NCBI RefSeq assembly: GCF_014279775.1
Contig: NZ_CP047961.1
Coordinates: 372,001 to 436,000 of the forward strand
Source of the DNA: Synechococcus sp. PROS-9-1
GTDB taxonomy: Bacteria; Cyanobacteriota; Cyanobacteriia; PCC-6307; Cyanobiaceae
Length of the DNA: 64,000 nucleotides
Direction of reading: 5' to 3'
A program made the position numbers and the translations under genes. A model generated the notes under the pieces. The model did not search any database and was not told the DNA's origin. It worked only from the letters and a program-made list of their open reading frames with translations. Positions 48,285-58,477 of this stretch are shown piece after piece (within the stretch, counting starts at the first letter, position 1; every line of letters begins with the position of its first letter).

Positions 48285-48938
48285 TCAGGAGTAGATCTGC
48301 TCGAGGGAGATCCCCCGTTCCTTGGCTGTCTCCTTGTGAGTGCGGAGCAGTTGTAGGGCCACCATGGCAGCCCGAGCGTTGTTGAGAGGAGTTTTGCTCC
48401 CTAGGCGTTTTGCCAAGACATTTTTAATGCCTGCGAGCTCGAGCACCGTACGGATGGATCCACCGGCAATTACACCAGTACCAGGAGCAGCTGGACGGAT
48501 GAGAACACTCGCTGCGCCTTCACGACCAGTCGACAGAGTCGGGATCGAGTTATGGCGGGTCAGAGGAACTTTCACCAGGTGCTTTTTGGCATCAGCGACG
48601 CCCTTGCGTACGGCACCGATGACATCGCCGGCCTTGCCGACACCAACGCCGACCTGACCGCGCTCATTGCCGACAACAACGATGGAGCGAAAGCTCATCT
48701 TTTTGCCGCCTTTGACGGTTTTGGAGACCCTTCGGATCTGCACAACGCGCTCTTGCCATTCGGAATCGCGTTCTTGGCCGCGGCGACGGTCACCGCGGCC
48801 GCCGCGACGGTCACCGCGGCCGCCGCCGCCGCCGCGGCGCTGCTCCTGTTGTTGGCCTTGACCTTCAGCTGCTGCTGGAACGTCAGAAGCCGATGGCACG
48901 TCGTTGGAGGTGGTCTGGTTGTTGGGTTCGGTCGTCAT
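48285..48938 (-). CDS. rpsE: 30S ribosomal protein S5 with RGG-rich N-terminal extension
   Basis: About 217 residues from ATG 48938 ([14 protein letters not shown]). The core from about residue 60 is normal S5: [38 protein letters not shown] and [17 protein letters not shown]. It is preceded by about 55 residues of low-complexity sequence rich in Gln, Gly and Arg with RRGGRGDRR-like repeats. E. coli S5 is 167 residues, so the extension explains the extra length. The extension resembles RNA-binding RGG boxes. Confidence 0.97.
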   Translation of the reverse strand: MTTEPNNQTTSNDVPSASDVPAAAEGQGQQQEQRRGGGGGRGDRRGGRGDRRRGQERDSEWQERVVQIRRVSKTVKGGKKMSFRSIVVVGNERGQVGVGVGKAGDVIGAVRKGVADAKKHLVKVPLTRHNSIPTLSTGREGAASVLIRPAAPGTGVIAGGSIRTVLELAGIKNVLAKRLGSKTPLNNARAAMVALQLLRTHKETAKERGISLEQIYS

Positions 48939-48951
48939 AGTGAGAGCAGGA

Positions 48952-49320
48952 TCAGAACTGAAGGCCCGCTTCCCGGGCGGCATCGGCAAGAGCTTTCACC
49001 CGGCCGTGGTACAGGTTGCCGCCTCGGTCGAAGACAACTTGTTGAATGCCTTTGGCAATGGCACGTTTGGCCACTAAGTCGCCAACGGCAACGGACGCAT
49101 CACAGCTGCTGCCATCAGCTTTGATGCTGGAGCGCAGGTCTTTATCGAGGGTTGAAGCAGAACACAGAGTGCTCTGAGCTTCGTCGTCGATCAACTGAGC
49201 GTAGATGTGACTGTTGGAGCGAAACACGGCCAGTCTGGGACGATCGGCAGTGCCACTGAGATGGCGACGCAGACGCCTGTGGCGTTTCTGGGTCTGCTGT
49301 TTGCGGGAAAGGGTCGACAT
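48952..49320 (-). CDS. rplR: 50S ribosomal protein L18
   Basis: 122 residues with [20 protein letters not shown] and the C-terminal [20 protein letters not shown], binding 5S rRNA. It lies 13 bases before rpsE. Confidence 0.98.
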   Translation of the reverse strand: MSTLSRKQQTQKRHRRLRRHLSGTADRPRLAVFRSNSHIYAQLIDDEAQSTLCSASTLDKDLRSSIKADGSSCDASVAVGDLVAKRAIAKGIQQVVFDRGGNLYHGRVKALADAAREAGLQF

Positions 49321-49353
49321 GGTGGGTAAAGCTGAAGGGTGTCTGGCAGTGAA

Positions 49354-49893
49354 TTACTTCTTGCCCGACTTTCCTGCCTTACGCAGGATGCGCTCGCCCG
49401 CATATTTAATTCCTTTGCCTTTGTAGGGCTCGGGAGGACGAATGGCGCGGATTTTGGCGGCTTCATTGCCAACCAATTCCTTGTCGGTGCCTGAGACGGT
49501 GACGTTGGTGTTGTTCTCCACCGTGAAAGTGATGCCTTCAGGGGGCACCATTTCAACGGGATGGCTGTAGCCAGCGCTTACAACGAGAGTTTTGCCTTTG
49601 ACCTGGGCTCGTGAGCCCACGCCAACGATCTCCAGCTTTTTGGAGTAACCCTGGCTGACTCCGATCACCATATTGGAGACGAGAGTTCTGCACAGACCGT
49701 GGCGTTCACGGGATGTACGTTTTGTGCTGGTTGGCGCAACCACGATGGAGTTATCCACCTGGCTGACACTCACACCGATAGGAAGGGTGCGTTTGAGCTC
49801 ACCCTTGGGTCCCTTCACCGTGACGGCGAGACCGTCGAGTGTGACATTCACCTTGTCGGGAATGGGGACTGGGTTTTTACCAATACGTGACAT
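49354..49893 (-). CDS. rplF: 50S ribosomal protein L6
   Basis: 179 residues: [40 protein letters not shown] and the C-terminal [20 protein letters not shown]. Both alpha/beta repeats are complete. Confidence 0.98.
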   Translation of the reverse strand: MSRIGKNPVPIPDKVNVTLDGLAVTVKGPKGELKRTLPIGVSVSQVDNSIVVAPTSTKRTSRERHGLCRTLVSNMVIGVSQGYSKKLEIVGVGSRAQVKGKTLVVSAGYSHPVEMVPPEGITFTVENNTNVTVSGTDKELVGNEAAKIRAIRPPEPYKGKGIKYAGERILRKAGKSGKK

Positions 49894-49908
49894 GGTTAAG
49901 GTTCCGGG

Positions 49909-50310
49909 TCAATAGACGTAGCAGAGCACTTCGCCGCCCACGCCTTGCTTGCGGGCGTCGCGGTCGCTCATCACTCCCTTGGAGGTGGAGATGATGGCTA
50001 CCCCTAGTCCTCCGAGGACCTTGGGCAGGCCGCGCGTGTTTTTGTAAATGCGGAGGCCAGGCTTACTGACCCGTTGCATGGAGCGAATGGTGGGTTGGCG
50101 GTGTTTGCCGCTGTACTTGAGCTCCAGCACCAATTCGGTGCGGACGCCTTCGCCTTGCTCGCTGATTTCAGCGATAAATCCCTCTTGTTGCAGCACTTTG
50201 GCAATGCTGCGGGACATGCGAGAAGCTGGAACTTTTGTGGACTCGTGACGTTTTTCACTCGCATTGCGGATGCGAGTGAGCATGTCGGAAATTGGGTCGT
50301 GATTAGCCAT
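49909..50310 (-). CDS. rpsH: 30S ribosomal protein S8
   Basis: 133 residues from ATG 50310 ([17 protein letters not shown]). The C-terminal [20 protein letters not shown] and [18 protein letters not shown] are typical. It follows rplE directly: the S14 gene that many bacteria keep between them is absent. Confidence 0.98.
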   Translation of the reverse strand: MANHDPISDMLTRIRNASEKRHESTKVPASRMSRSIAKVLQQEGFIAEISEQGEGVRTELVLELKYSGKHRQPTIRSMQRVSKPGLRIYKNTRGLPKVLGGLGVAIISTSKGVMSDRDARKQGVGGEVLCYVY

Positions 50311-50329
50311 AGTGGTTTCCGAGGGGGGC

Positions 50330-50869
50330 TCAGTTGCTGCGGAATGGCATTCCCATCTCGCGGAGGAGGGCCCTGCCCTCTTCATCCGTGCGGGCAGACG
50401 TCACAATTGTGATGTCCATGCCTCTGATGGCGTCGATCTTGTCGAAGGAGATCTCAGGGAAGATGATTTGCTCTCTGACTCCCACGGTGTAATTCCCACG
50501 GCCATCAAAACTTTTCGGGCTGACGCCTCGAAAATCCCGAATGCGGGGCAGCGCCAAGTTGATGAAGCGTTCTAGAAACGCATACATGCGATCACCCCGG
50601 AGGGTGACAGCACATCCAATCGGCATTCCCTGGCGGATTTTGAAAGCTGCAATGGCTTTCTTGGCTCTGGTGATGACAACTTTTTGGCCTGTGATTTGGG
50701 CCAATTCGTTCACCGAAGCCTCGAGAGACTTTGCATTGGTGGCTGCTTCGCCGAGTCCGCGGTTAACGGTGACTTTCATCACCTTGGGAACTTCATGAAT
50801 GTTGGAGAGACTCAAGTCTTTCAGCAATTTTGGCTGAATGGTCTCCCGATAGCGCTGTTTTAGTGACAT
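50330..50869 (-). CDS. rplE: 50S ribosomal protein L5
   Basis: 179 residues: [40 protein letters not shown] and [20 protein letters not shown]. It binds 5S rRNA together with L18. Confidence 0.98.
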   Translation of the reverse strand: MSLKQRYRETIQPKLLKDLSLSNIHEVPKVMKVTVNRGLGEAATNAKSLEASVNELAQITGQKVVITRAKKAIAAFKIRQGMPIGCAVTLRGDRMYAFLERFINLALPRIRDFRGVSPKSFDGRGNYTVGVREQIIFPEISFDKIDAIRGMDITIVTSARTDEEGRALLREMGMPFRSN

Positions 50870-50918
50870 GGATGGGGGAAAGGACTTCTGGGCTTGGTCA
50901 GAAGAGCGATTGAGATGA

Positions 50919-51275
50919 TCAGTCGATCACTTCGCCTGTTTTCTTAAGGCGGCGCTTTTTGCTGCCGTCTTTTTCGGTAATCAGTTCAATGCGACTGGCA
51001 ACCTTTTTGGCTGTGGAATAAAACATCACGTTGGAAGCATGGAGTGATGCTTCTTCAGTGACAATTCGTCCAGTCTCACCTTCTTGTGTGGGCTTGACGT
51101 GACGGGTTCTCATATTGAGCCCCTCCACGATCACCCGGTTTTCGTTTGGCAAAGTGCGCAGGACTTCTCCTGTTTTGCCTTTGTCTTTTCCGGCAATCAC
51201 CTGAACGGTGTCGCCTTTACGAAGGCGCATCTTGATGCGCTCAGCTGGGGCTGCTTTGGATGTTGCGGTAGCCAT
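50919..51275 (-). CDS. rplX: 50S ribosomal protein L24
   Basis: 118 residues with the KOW motif in [20 protein letters not shown] and [13 protein letters not shown]. The stop of rplN is one base upstream of its start. Confidence 0.98.
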   Translation of the reverse strand: MATATSKAAPAERIKMRLRKGDTVQVIAGKDKGKTGEVLRTLPNENRVIVEGLNMRTRHVKPTQEGETGRIVTEEASLHASNVMFYSTAKKVASRIELITEKDGSKKRRLKKTGEVID

Positions 51276-51276
51276 T

Positions 51277-51642
51277 TCAGATCACCTCCGGAGCGAGGGA
51301 CACGATTTTGGTGAAACTGCGTTCCCGCAATTCACGGGCAACGGGTCCAAAGACGCGAGTGCCTCTGGGATTTTTGTCGTCGTTGATGATCACGGCTGCG
51401 TTGTCATCAAAACGAATGGAGTTACCCGTATCGCGACGCATGGTGGCTTTGGTCCGAACCACGACGGCCTTGACGATGTCTGACTTTTTGACACCCATGT
51501 TGGGCATCGCATCCTTGACAGTGGCCACAATCACGTCACCAACGTGTGCATAGCGGCGATTGGTGCCGAGAACACGAATGCATTGGATCCGTTTGGCGCC
51601 ACTGTTGTCAGCAACGGTGAGGAATGTTTCCTGCTGAATCAT
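51277..51642 (-). CDS. rplN: 50S ribosomal protein L14
   Basis: 121 residues: [40 protein letters not shown] and [20 protein letters not shown]. Its start overlaps the rpsQ stop (ATGA). Confidence 0.98.
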   Translation of the reverse strand: MIQQETFLTVADNSGAKRIQCIRVLGTNRRYAHVGDVIVATVKDAMPNMGVKKSDIVKAVVVRTKATMRRDTGNSIRFDDNAAVIINDDKNPRGTRVFGPVARELRERSFTKIVSLAPEVI

Positions 51643-51905
51643 TGGGACACCTCCTCAGCTTTTGGGCTTTTACTGAGGATTTCAGCAATCGCCCAGCGCT
51701 TGTGGCGGCTCAGTGGACGCGTCTCGGTAATCCGGACACGGTCACCAACGCGACAAGCGTTGTCTTCGTCGTGGGCTTTGTAGCGGGTGGTCCGGCTGAC
51801 CGTCTTTTGATAGATGGGATGGGGGAAGCGGTTCTCCACCGCCACAACCACCGTTTTGTCCATCTTGTCGCTGACGACGGTGCCGACCCTTTCTTTGAGT
51901 GCCAT
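51639..51905 (-). CDS. rpsQ: 30S ribosomal protein S17
   Basis: 88 residues: [40 protein letters not shown] and [16 protein letters not shown]. It binds helix 11 of 16S rRNA. Confidence 0.98.
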   Translation of the reverse strand: MALKERVGTVVSDKMDKTVVVAVENRFPHPIYQKTVSRTTRYKAHDEDNACRVGDRVRITETRPLSRHKRWAIAEILSKSPKAEEVSQ

Positions 51906-51924
51906 AAGAGGTTCTCCTTAAGGA

Positions 51925-52134
51925 TCAGGAAGCAGTGGAGCGCTTGCGCTCCGATTGCACCGTCAGCAACTGAGCCAGTTTGAGACGGCTCTCCTTGAAG
52001 CGGTGCGTGTTGCCCAGCTGGCGAGTGGCCTGCTGGAATCGGAGTTCGAACAATTCGCGGCGGAGGCCGTCGATTTGTTCGGTGACATCTGCGTCAGACA
52101 ATTGGCGCAGATCTGTTGCTGTAGGACGTGCCAT
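51925..52134 (-). CDS. rpmC: 50S ribosomal protein L29
   Basis: 69 residues forming two helices: [20 protein letters not shown] and [20 protein letters not shown]. It stands two bases after the rplP stop. Confidence 0.97.
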   Translation of the reverse strand: MARPTATDLRQLSDADVTEQIDGLRRELFELRFQQATRQLGNTHRFKESRLKLAQLLTVQSERKRSTAS

Positions 52135-52136
52135 GG

Positions 52137-52604
52137 TCAGGACTCCACGGTTGAAGAGGCAGCAGCCTTAGTGCCGGCTGGCTGTTCCTGTTCATCGAGA
52201 GAGATGAACTTTGTTTTTACAGGAAGCTTGTATTGCGCCAGGCGCATGGCTTCCTTCGCAATTTCAGGGGTGATTTCCTCACCGCCCATCTCGAACAGAA
52301 TCCTGCCTGGCTTGATCACAGCAACCCAGAATTCTGGGTTGCCCTTACCAGAACCCATACGGGTTTCAGCGGCACGCATGGTGACAGGCTTATCAGGAAA
52401 GATTCGAATCCAGATTTTTCCGCCACGTTTGACGTAGCGGGTCATGGCACGTCGGCTGGCTTCGATTTGACGCGAAGTGATCCAGCCGCATTCTTGGGCT
52501 TGCAGCGCAAACTCACCGAAGGCAATGGTGTTGCCTCTGGTGGCGACACCGCGCATACGGCCTCGCTGTTGTTTGCGGAATTTGACTCTTTTGGGACTCA
52601 GCAT
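52137..52604 (-). CDS. rplP: 50S ribosomal protein L16
   Basis: 155 residues: [20 protein letters not shown], RKPxMG-type [20 protein letters not shown] and [19 protein letters not shown]. It has a somewhat longer Ala/Thr/Ser-rich C-terminus than E. coli L16. Confidence 0.98.
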   Translation of the reverse strand: MLSPKRVKFRKQQRGRMRGVATRGNTIAFGEFALQAQECGWITSRQIEASRRAMTRYVKRGGKIWIRIFPDKPVTMRAAETRMGSGKGNPEFWVAVIKPGRILFEMGGEEITPEIAKEAMRLAQYKLPVKTKFISLDEQEQPAGTKAAASSTVES

Positions 52605-52620
52605 GATTTAGGCCTCCGGT

Positions 52621-53352
52621 TCAACCCTCGTTTGAGCGGTCTTCGAACTGTTGGGGCCTACGACCGCCCCGACGGCGGGGATTGGCTCCCACCGGGATCT
52701 GCTGCTGGGAGTCGTCGCTCAAAACTTCTCCCTTAAAGACCCAAACCTTGATGCCCAGAACGCCATAGGTCGTGCTGGCCACTTTGGTTGCGTAATCAAT
52801 TTCGGCGCGAAGGGTGTGCAAGGGCACACGTCCTTCACGAGTCCATTCAGTACGAGCGATTTCGGCACCATTCAGGCGGCCGCTGACTTGGATTTTTAGG
52901 CCAAGTACGCCGGCTCGTTGAGCCCGCTGAACAGCCATGCGGATGGTGCGGCGGAATGCCACGCGTTTCTCGAGTTGCTGAGCGATGTACTCAGCGAGAA
53001 GGAATGCGTCGGCATCCACCCGCTCCACTTCAACCACGTTGATCCGAACCTGACGGCTCGAATCTCCAACGGTCTTTTGAATGCCGCTGCGAAGATCTTC
53101 GATTCCGCTGCCTTGACGGCCAACCAGCACGCCTGGGCGCGCTGTTTTGAGCTCAACCTCAAGTTGATCAGCTTTGCGAGCGATCAGCACATCGCTGATG
53201 CCGGCTGAGCCGTACTTCTTGTGGATGAACTTGCGAATCCGATCGTCCTCTTGAAGGAGGGCGGGATAGTTTTTGCTGGATGCGTACCAGCGTGACCGGT
53301 GCTCCTGGGTGATCCCCAGGCGGAAGCCGGTTGGATGGATTTTGTTTCCCAT
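52621..53352 (-). CDS. rpsC: 30S ribosomal protein S3
   Basis: 243 residues. The N-terminal [20 protein letters not shown] and the KH domain ([19 protein letters not shown]) are followed by the S3 C-terminal domain ([20 protein letters not shown]). An Arg/Gln-rich tail ends the protein. Confidence 0.98.
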   Translation of the reverse strand: MGNKIHPTGFRLGITQEHRSRWYASSKNYPALLQEDDRIRKFIHKKYGSAGISDVLIARKADQLEVELKTARPGVLVGRQGSGIEDLRSGIQKTVGDSSRQVRINVVEVERVDADAFLLAEYIAQQLEKRVAFRRTIRMAVQRAQRAGVLGLKIQVSGRLNGAEIARTEWTREGRVPLHTLRAEIDYATKVASTTYGVLGIKVWVFKGEVLSDDSQQQIPVGANPRRRGGRRPQQFEDRSNEG

Positions 53353-53373
53353 TCAGACGGTGTGCTCGGGGGG

Positions 53374-53739
53374 TCAGGAGTCGGTCTGAGCTGCCACAGC
53401 AATGCTGATGTGGCAGGTCTGTTTTTTGATCGCGAAGGCGCGACCTTGAGCGCGGGGCCGATACCGCTTCATGGATGGACCCATGTCAGCAGTGGCCTGG
53501 GAAATGACCAAGGTTGCTGGGTCAAGTCCAAGGTTGTGTTCAGCATTGGCTACAGCGGAGCGAAGCACTTTCGTGATCGGACCGGTGGAGCGGTAAGGCA
53601 TGAACTCGAGCATGATCAGCGCGTCGCGGTAGGTGCGGCCACGGATTTGATCGAGTACACGACGCACCTTGGAGACGGAGCCGCGGATGAAGCGGCCGTG
53701 CGCTTGGGCAGTGGTTGCCGTTGGGGATGACGTTGTCAT
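53374..53739 (-). CDS. rplV: 50S ribosomal protein L22
   Basis: 121 residues from ATG 53739 ([20 protein letters not shown]). [20 protein letters not shown] and the exit-tunnel hairpin [20 protein letters not shown] are intact. The start is four bases after the rpsS stop. Confidence 0.98.
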   Translation of the reverse strand: MTTSSPTATTAQAHGRFIRGSVSKVRRVLDQIRGRTYRDALIMLEFMPYRSTGPITKVLRSAVANAEHNLGLDPATLVISQATADMGPSMKRYRPRAQGRAFAIKKQTCHISIAVAAQTDS

Positions 53740-53743
53740 GGTC

Positions 53744-54019
53744 TCAGCGGCCTCCTTTCTTGTCTTTGATGTGGCCCTTAAAGGTGCGCGTGGGTGCGAA
53801 TTCACCCAATTTGTGCCCCACCATTTGCTCAGTCACGAAGACTGGCACGTGGGTTCTGCCGTTGTGAACGGCAATGGTATGGCCGATCATCATCGGCAAA
53901 ATCGTGGAGGCCCTAGACCACGTCTTGATGACTGACTTGTCGTCAGCGGCGTTTTGCTTTTCAACCTTGCTAAGAAGGCTGTCAGCAATAAATGGGCCTT
54001 TTTTGAGAGAACGTCCCAT
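53744..54019 (-). CDS. rpsS: 30S ribosomal protein S19
   Basis: 91 residues: [40 protein letters not shown] and [20 protein letters not shown]. Full length. Confidence 0.98.
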   Translation of the reverse strand: MGRSLKKGPFIADSLLSKVEKQNAADDKSVIKTWSRASTILPMMIGHTIAVHNGRTHVPVFVTEQMVGHKLGEFAPTRTFKGHIKDKKGGR

Positions 54020-54054
54020 GGCGGATTAAGCGAACTGCAAAGCGGTGAGTGACA

Positions 54055-54918
54055 TCAGGAATTGCGTCCGCCACGGCTCCGCTTGGACGTCTTGCGACGT
54101 TTCCGGAGGACGAACTTGTTGCTGGGCTTGTTCCGCTTGCGGGTTTTTAGGCCAAGAGCGGGTTTGCCCCATGGAGTGACAGGTCCCGAGCGCCCGATAG
54201 GAGCACGGCCTTCACCACCACCATGAGGGTGATCGCAAGGGTTCATTACGCTGCCTCGGACCTGGGGACGACGTCCCAGCCAACGGCGGCGACCAGCTTT
54301 ACCCAAGCTGGTATTGCGAATTTCGGCGTTGCCAACTTCGCCAAGAGTGGCGAAGCACTCACATCTCACGAGGCGCACCTCTGTGGAGGGGAGTTTGAGG
54401 GCGACGTAATCGCCCTCTTTGGCCATGACTTGAGCGCTCGCGCCTGCGGTCCGAACCATCTGACCACCGCGTCCGGCATAAAGCTCGACGCAATGAACAC
54501 TGGAACCAAGCGGCACTGCTGAGAGCGGCATGGCATTGCCGATCTCGATTGGTACCTCAGGGCCTGACTCCACCGTTTGGCCGATGCTGATCCCAGCCGG
54601 AGCCAGGATGTAGCGCTTCTCGCCATCGGCGTAGAAGAGAAGGGCCAACCGCGCATTGCGGTGGGGGTCGTAGTGAATCGCGGCCACTTTGGCGGTAACA
54701 CCATGCTTGTTGCGACGGAAGTCGACCAAGCGATACAGGCGCTTGTGACCACCACCGCGATGACGGCAGGTGATCACACCACGATTGTTGCGTCCTTTGC
54801 GGCGGTGTTTGGACACCACCAAGGAGCGTTCCGGCTTGCGGCCGGTGACTTCACTGAAGTCTGTGACCACCCGGGTTCTGGTACCGGGGGTATAGGGGCG
54901 GAAAGTACGAATTGCCAT
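54055..54918 (-). CDS. rplB: 50S ribosomal protein L2
   Basis: 287 residues. [20 protein letters not shown], the SH3-like middle and the peptidyl-transferase-associated [20 protein letters not shown] are conserved, including the catalytically implicated His in DHPHGGG. Confidence 0.98.
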   Translation of the reverse strand: MAIRTFRPYTPGTRTRVVTDFSEVTGRKPERSLVVSKHRRKGRNNRGVITCRHRGGGHKRLYRLVDFRRNKHGVTAKVAAIHYDPHRNARLALLFYADGEKRYILAPAGISIGQTVESGPEVPIEIGNAMPLSAVPLGSSVHCVELYAGRGGQMVRTAGASAQVMAKEGDYVALKLPSTEVRLVRCECFATLGEVGNAEIRNTSLGKAGRRRWLGRRPQVRGSVMNPCDHPHGGGEGRAPIGRSGPVTPWGKPALGLKTRKRNKPSNKFVLRKRRKTSKRSRGGRNS

Positions 54919-54933
54919 AACGATTCAGCCCCC

Positions 54934-55236
54934 TCAGGACTCAGGGAAGAGTTGGATGGAGTTGCCCTCGGCCAGGCGCACCACTGCTTTCTTCACTTGA
55001 GCGCGCTTACCGGCAAAACGACCGATACGACGACTCCTGCGAGGAGGATTCATGGTGCTAATGCCCGTGACCTTGACATCGAAGAGCTGTTCGACTGCAG
55101 CCTTGATGTCGGGCTTGGCGGCTCGAGGGTCCACCTCAAAGGTGTACTGGTTTTGTTCCAGAGCACGGGTTGCCTTTTCAGTGATCAGCGGGCGGCGGAT
55201 CACATCGGCTAGACGTCCGGTGAAGCGCTCAGTCAT
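54934..55236 (-). CDS. rplW: 50S ribosomal protein L23
   Basis: 100 residues from ATG 55236 ([20 protein letters not shown]). [20 protein letters not shown] forms the rRNA-binding core beside the exit tunnel. It overlaps the end of rplD by eight bases. Confidence 0.98.
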   Translation of the reverse strand: MTERFTGRLADVIRRPLITEKATRALEQNQYTFEVDPRAAKPDIKAAVEQLFDVKVTGISTMNPPRRSRRIGRFAGKRAQVKKAVVRLAEGNSIQLFPES

Positions 55237-55864
55237 CGCCGTAGACCTCCTGAATCTTTGCGAGAGCGTCTTCGCCCACAACCAGCTTGTTGGCGTGGAG
55301 CAGATCGAAGACGTTGAGTTGGTCGGCTGCGATCAGCTTCACCGTTTCCAAGTTCCGAATGGAGCGTTGCACCGCTTCGGAAGGGTTGATGAGGATGATC
55401 AAAACCTTGCTCGTGGCGGAGACGTCGAGTCTCCCCAGAGCATCGATGATCTCTTTGGTCTTAGGAGCCGTCAGCGTGGTTGCGAAATCTTTCACCACCA
55501 CGAGATCCTCAATACGCGCCATGAGGGCGGTACGAAGGGCTGAACGACGTTCCTTACGGTTCATCGCAAGGTTGTAGGACCGGGGCTTGGGTCCAAAAAT
55601 GATCCCGCCACCTGGACGGAGTGGAGTGCGAACAGAACCCTGGCGTGCGCGGCCCGTACCTTTTTGTTTGTAGGGCTTGCGTCCACCACCTCTCACCTCT
55701 GATCGGGTGAGAGTGCTTGCGGTGCCTTGACGGCTGTGAGCCTGCTGACGCAGCACTGCGCGATGCATCAGGTCAAGGGCGCTGGTCTCTTTGGCAACCT
55801 TTAAATCAAGGCTTGCCTTGCCAGCTTCTTTGCCTTGCCAATCGCGAACGATGCAGTTAGCCAT
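55229..55864 (-). CDS. rplD: 50S ribosomal protein L4
   Basis: 211 residues from ATG 55864, which overlaps the rplC stop (ATGA). The rRNA loop with [20 protein letters not shown] and the C-terminal [20 protein letters not shown] are clear. In E. coli L4 represses the S10 operon; no comparable hairpin series is evident here. Confidence 0.98.
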   Translation of the reverse strand: MANCIVRDWQGKEAGKASLDLKVAKETSALDLMHRAVLRQQAHSRQGTASTLTRSEVRGGGRKPYKQKGTGRARQGSVRTPLRPGGGIIFGPKPRSYNLAMNRKERRSALRTALMARIEDLVVVKDFATTLTAPKTKEIIDALGRLDVSATSKVLIILINPSEAVQRSIRNLETVKLIAADQLNVFDLLHANKLVVGEDALAKIQEVYGDD

Positions 55865-56520
55865 CACTTACCTCCTTTAGCGGGCTTGGCGCCCACCCGG
55901 TTTGCGGGACGGATGTTCAGTAATGAACCTGGTTTCCCAGGAACAGAACCTTTCACCACGAGAAGGTTGCGATCACTGTCAATTTTCAGGATCGTCAAAC
56001 CACGGGTGGTGATTTTTTTGCCGCCGTAGCGACCGGACATCCGTTTGCCTGGATAGATCCTGCCTGGCGTTGTGCCGGCACCGATCGAACCGGGTTGGCG
56101 ATGATTTTTGGAGCCGTGCGACATTGGCCCACGACTGAAACCATGGCGCTTTTGCAGACCAGCAAAGCCACGACCCATGGTGTCGCCACTGACGTCTACT
56201 TTTTGACCAGCCGCAAAGTCACCGACGGTGACCGCGCCACCTAACTGAATCCCGTCGAGATCGTCGACGCGGTATTCAGTTAAGTGGCGAACGAGGTCCT
56301 CGCCAGATTTGGCGAGATGCCCTTTCGCTGGTTTGTTGATCAGCTTTTCGCGAATCTCGCCAAAGCCGATCTGTACGGCTTGATAGCCGTCAGTTTCTGA
56401 ACTTTTGAGCTGGGTGATCCGGCAAGGGCCTGCCTCGATCAATGTGACCGGGACGGATTTGCCTTGCTCGTCGAAGAATTGGGACATGCCCAATTTTTTC
56501 CCAAGAATGCCTATAGACAT
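55864..56520 (-). CDS. rplC: 50S ribosomal protein L3
   Basis: 218 residues: [20 protein letters not shown], the central [20 protein letters not shown] and KHRQPGSIG-type [20 protein letters not shown]. It is the first gene of the long cluster because rpsJ has moved to the str cluster. Confidence 0.98.
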   Translation of the reverse strand: MSIGILGKKLGMSQFFDEQGKSVPVTLIEAGPCRITQLKSSETDGYQAVQIGFGEIREKLINKPAKGHLAKSGEDLVRHLTEYRVDDLDGIQLGGAVTVGDFAAGQKVDVSGDTMGRGFAGLQKRHGFSRGPMSHGSKNHRQPGSIGAGTTPGRIYPGKRMSGRYGGKKITTRGLTILKIDSDRNLLVVKGSVPGKPGSLLNIRPANRVGAKPAKGGK

Positions 56521-56909
56521 GGAGGTAAGAACGCCAGCGTGAACAACCGCTTATTCACTAAGGAATGAAGAGGCCTGAGAGGGCGCTGATCGTATTGACG
56601 CAGTCATGACCGTCATCGATTCGCCAGTGACGAAAAAGAAGCCGGATTGGAGCTAGCGAGCGAATCAGCTGGCTGAGACTTTCCGTGCAATGGTTTGCTC
56701 GGTGAGTTTCTCGGCAGTAACACCAATGAATTGGTGAGACCGCGCTGGCCTGGGGATCCGGCGCAAACGCCGAACCTGCTCTGTGATCTGGAGGCCCGGC
56801 TAGCGGACGGGCACAGTTCAACAGTGCAAACAAAGACACTACAGCATTGCGATCAAGTCATTAATTGGCGACGCTCAACTGCCAGAATCTCGTTATTCGA
56901 GCCAATTTC
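56521..56909. promoter_or_regulatory. Divergent region between rplC and ndhN
   Basis: About 390 bases with no credible gene; frames on both strands here lack protein-like composition. It should hold the promoter and leader of the S10-spc-alpha cluster on the minus strand and the ndhN promoter on the plus strand. Inverted repeats are CACCAAT-ga-ATTGGTG (56721-56736), CGGCG-caaa-CGCCG (56759-56772) and GTGAA/TTCAC at about 56539-56558, close to rplC. Confidence 0.5.
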
Positions 56910-57371
56910 ATGCCGCTGCTGCTGTCTGGTCGTGGTTTCCGCCGTGAGCTGGAGTCGGCAGGTTGCATGGCAGTCTTCGCGCCCCTAGAGGGTGGTGCCG
57001 AAACTCGCTTGTTGCGGCGATTGCGAGGAGCTGGCTATCGCACTCAGCTTTCGTCTGCCCGCGGTTTGGGCGACCCCGAGGTGTTTTTGTTTCAAAAACA
57101 TGGAATCCGTCCGCCCCATCTCGGTCATCAAAGCGTTGGCCGTGGTGCCGCTGTGGGCGAGGTCCAAGAGGTGATGCCGCTGCTTGGTGAGGCGATGCTT
57201 GGGTCGAAGCCTGTTGCGCTATGGCTTCTTGAAGGCCAGGTGCTATCTCGCTCCGAATTGTCGGCCCTGTGTGATCTTTGCCGCCGAGAACCTCGTTTGA
57301 AAGTGGTTGTGGAAATGGGTGGCGCTCGAAGTCTTCGCTGGCAACCCATGAAGGAGCTTCTGAACAACTGA
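56910..57371 (+). CDS. ndhN: NAD(P)H-quinone oxidoreductase subunit N
   Basis: An oxygenic-photosynthesis-specific subunit of the thylakoid NDH-1 complex, serving cyclic electron flow and respiration; 153 residues from ATG 56910 ([16 protein letters not shown]). [40 protein letters not shown] and [14 protein letters not shown] are diagnostic. ldpA begins nine bases after its stop. Confidence 0.97.
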   Translation: MPLLLSGRGFRRELESAGCMAVFAPLEGGAETRLLRRLRGAGYRTQLSSARGLGDPEVFLFQKHGIRPPHLGHQSVGRGAAVGEVQEVMPLLGEAMLGSKPVALWLLEGQVLSRSELSALCDLCRREPRLKVVVEMGGARSLRWQPMKELLNN

Positions 57372-57379
57372 ACCTCACC

Positions 57380-58411
57380 GTGAAAACTGCTCTTCAGAGA
57401 GCGGATGCCGGCGAGCTAGCTCTGGCAAATGGTTCATGGGTCAAGTTGATTTGTGGCGCCAGCAACCAAGACTTGGCCACGATCGGGGATCTGTGTGCGC
57501 TCTTCTCTGTAGCAGGAGTTCATTGCGTGGATGTGGCGGCTGACGCTGCCGTTGTGCGTGCTGCCCGCGATGGATTGGATTGGGCCTGGGAGCGCACGGG
57601 GCGGCGCCCTTGGTTGATGGTGAGTGTGAGCGACGGAAATGATGCCCATTTCCGCAAGGCGGTTTTCGATCCAGGTCTTTGTCCCCCCGACTGTTCACGG
57701 CCTTGCGAACGGGTGTGTCCAACCGATGCCATCCGTGCAGCAGTTGGGGTGGATGAACGGCTTTGCTACGGGTGCGGTCGCTGTTGGCCGGCATGCCCGC
57801 CTCAATTGATCCAGTCCTTGGATCGGCGAGTGGGCCTGAATGATTTGGCCCCCCTTCTTCATGACCTGCGTCCAGACGCATTGGAAATCCATACGGCCCC
57901 AGGGCGCATGGATGCTTTCCAGGCAACCCTTGAACAGGTTCGTCTCGCTGATGTTCCCCTGAAGCGGCTGTCCGTGAGTTGTGGTCTTGAAGGCCATGAC
58001 GTCACAGTGGAGTCGCTTTCCAAAGAACTGTGGCAGCGTTATCAGGCCTTGCGTGCACACCAGCAACGCCCGCTTTGGCAGCTTGATGGCCGTCCGATGA
58101 GCGGAGATCTTGGGGTTGGAACTGCCCGTTCGGCAGTTGGTCTTTGGGAGCAGATTCAGCCCTTGGCTCCGCCTGGTCCATTGCAGTTGGCTGGTGGGAC
58201 CAACACAGCAACGCTTGGTTTGCTTCCACGCAAAGGCGGGTCGATTGGACCTGCTGGTGTTGCTTTTGGTGGGGTGGCCAGGGCGCTCGTTCAGCCCTTT
58301 TTTCAAGCGGCGCAAGACCAAGGACGTCGCTTGCGCGATTGGCCGGATGGCTGGGCTCGGTCTGTTCAAGTTGCTCGCACATTGATTGCTCCCTGGTTGC
58401 GGCGTAGCTGA
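57380..58411 (+). CDS. ldpA: LdpA-type iron-sulfur protein (circadian period, redox input)
   Basis: 343 residues from GTG 57380 (upstream in-frame codons overlap ndhN). Two ferredoxin-like clusters are formed by CPPDCSRPCERVCP and CYGCGRCWPACP. Flanking regions are VKLICGASNQDLATIGDLCA and GGTNTATLGLLPRKGGSIG. In Synechococcus elongatus LdpA carries two 4Fe-4S clusters and links redox state to circadian period. The ndhN-ldpA tandem suggests shared expression with NDH-1. The size and cluster spacing match the family. Confidence 0.92.
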   Translation: MKTALQRADAGELALANGSWVKLICGASNQDLATIGDLCALFSVAGVHCVDVAADAAVVRAARDGLDWAWERTGRRPWLMVSVSDGNDAHFRKAVFDPGLCPPDCSRPCERVCPTDAIRAAVGVDERLCYGCGRCWPACPPQLIQSLDRRVGLNDLAPLLHDLRPDALEIHTAPGRMDAFQATLEQVRLADVPLKRLSVSCGLEGHDVTVESLSKELWQRYQALRAHQQRPLWQLDGRPMSGDLGVGTARSAVGLWEQIQPLAPPGPLQLAGGTNTATLGLLPRKGGSIGPAGVAFGGVARALVQPFFQAAQDQGRRLRDWPDGWARSVQVARTLIAPWLRRS

Positions 58412-58477
58412 TCGGACACCGACCCTGTGTTCCTCTTGCTATGAATGTTTTCGGTCCGACTGCTGGGCGAGTGAGCC

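Noticed and set aside
48552-49124. Plus-strand frame opposite rpsE and rplR with Ala-rich stretch
   Set aside because: The Ala/Thr run is the complement of the S5 RGG extension.
56558-56988. Frames of 93 and 97 codons in the rplC-ndhN gap
   Set aside because: No ribosome site or protein-like composition, and the plus-strand one overlaps ndhN in another frame.
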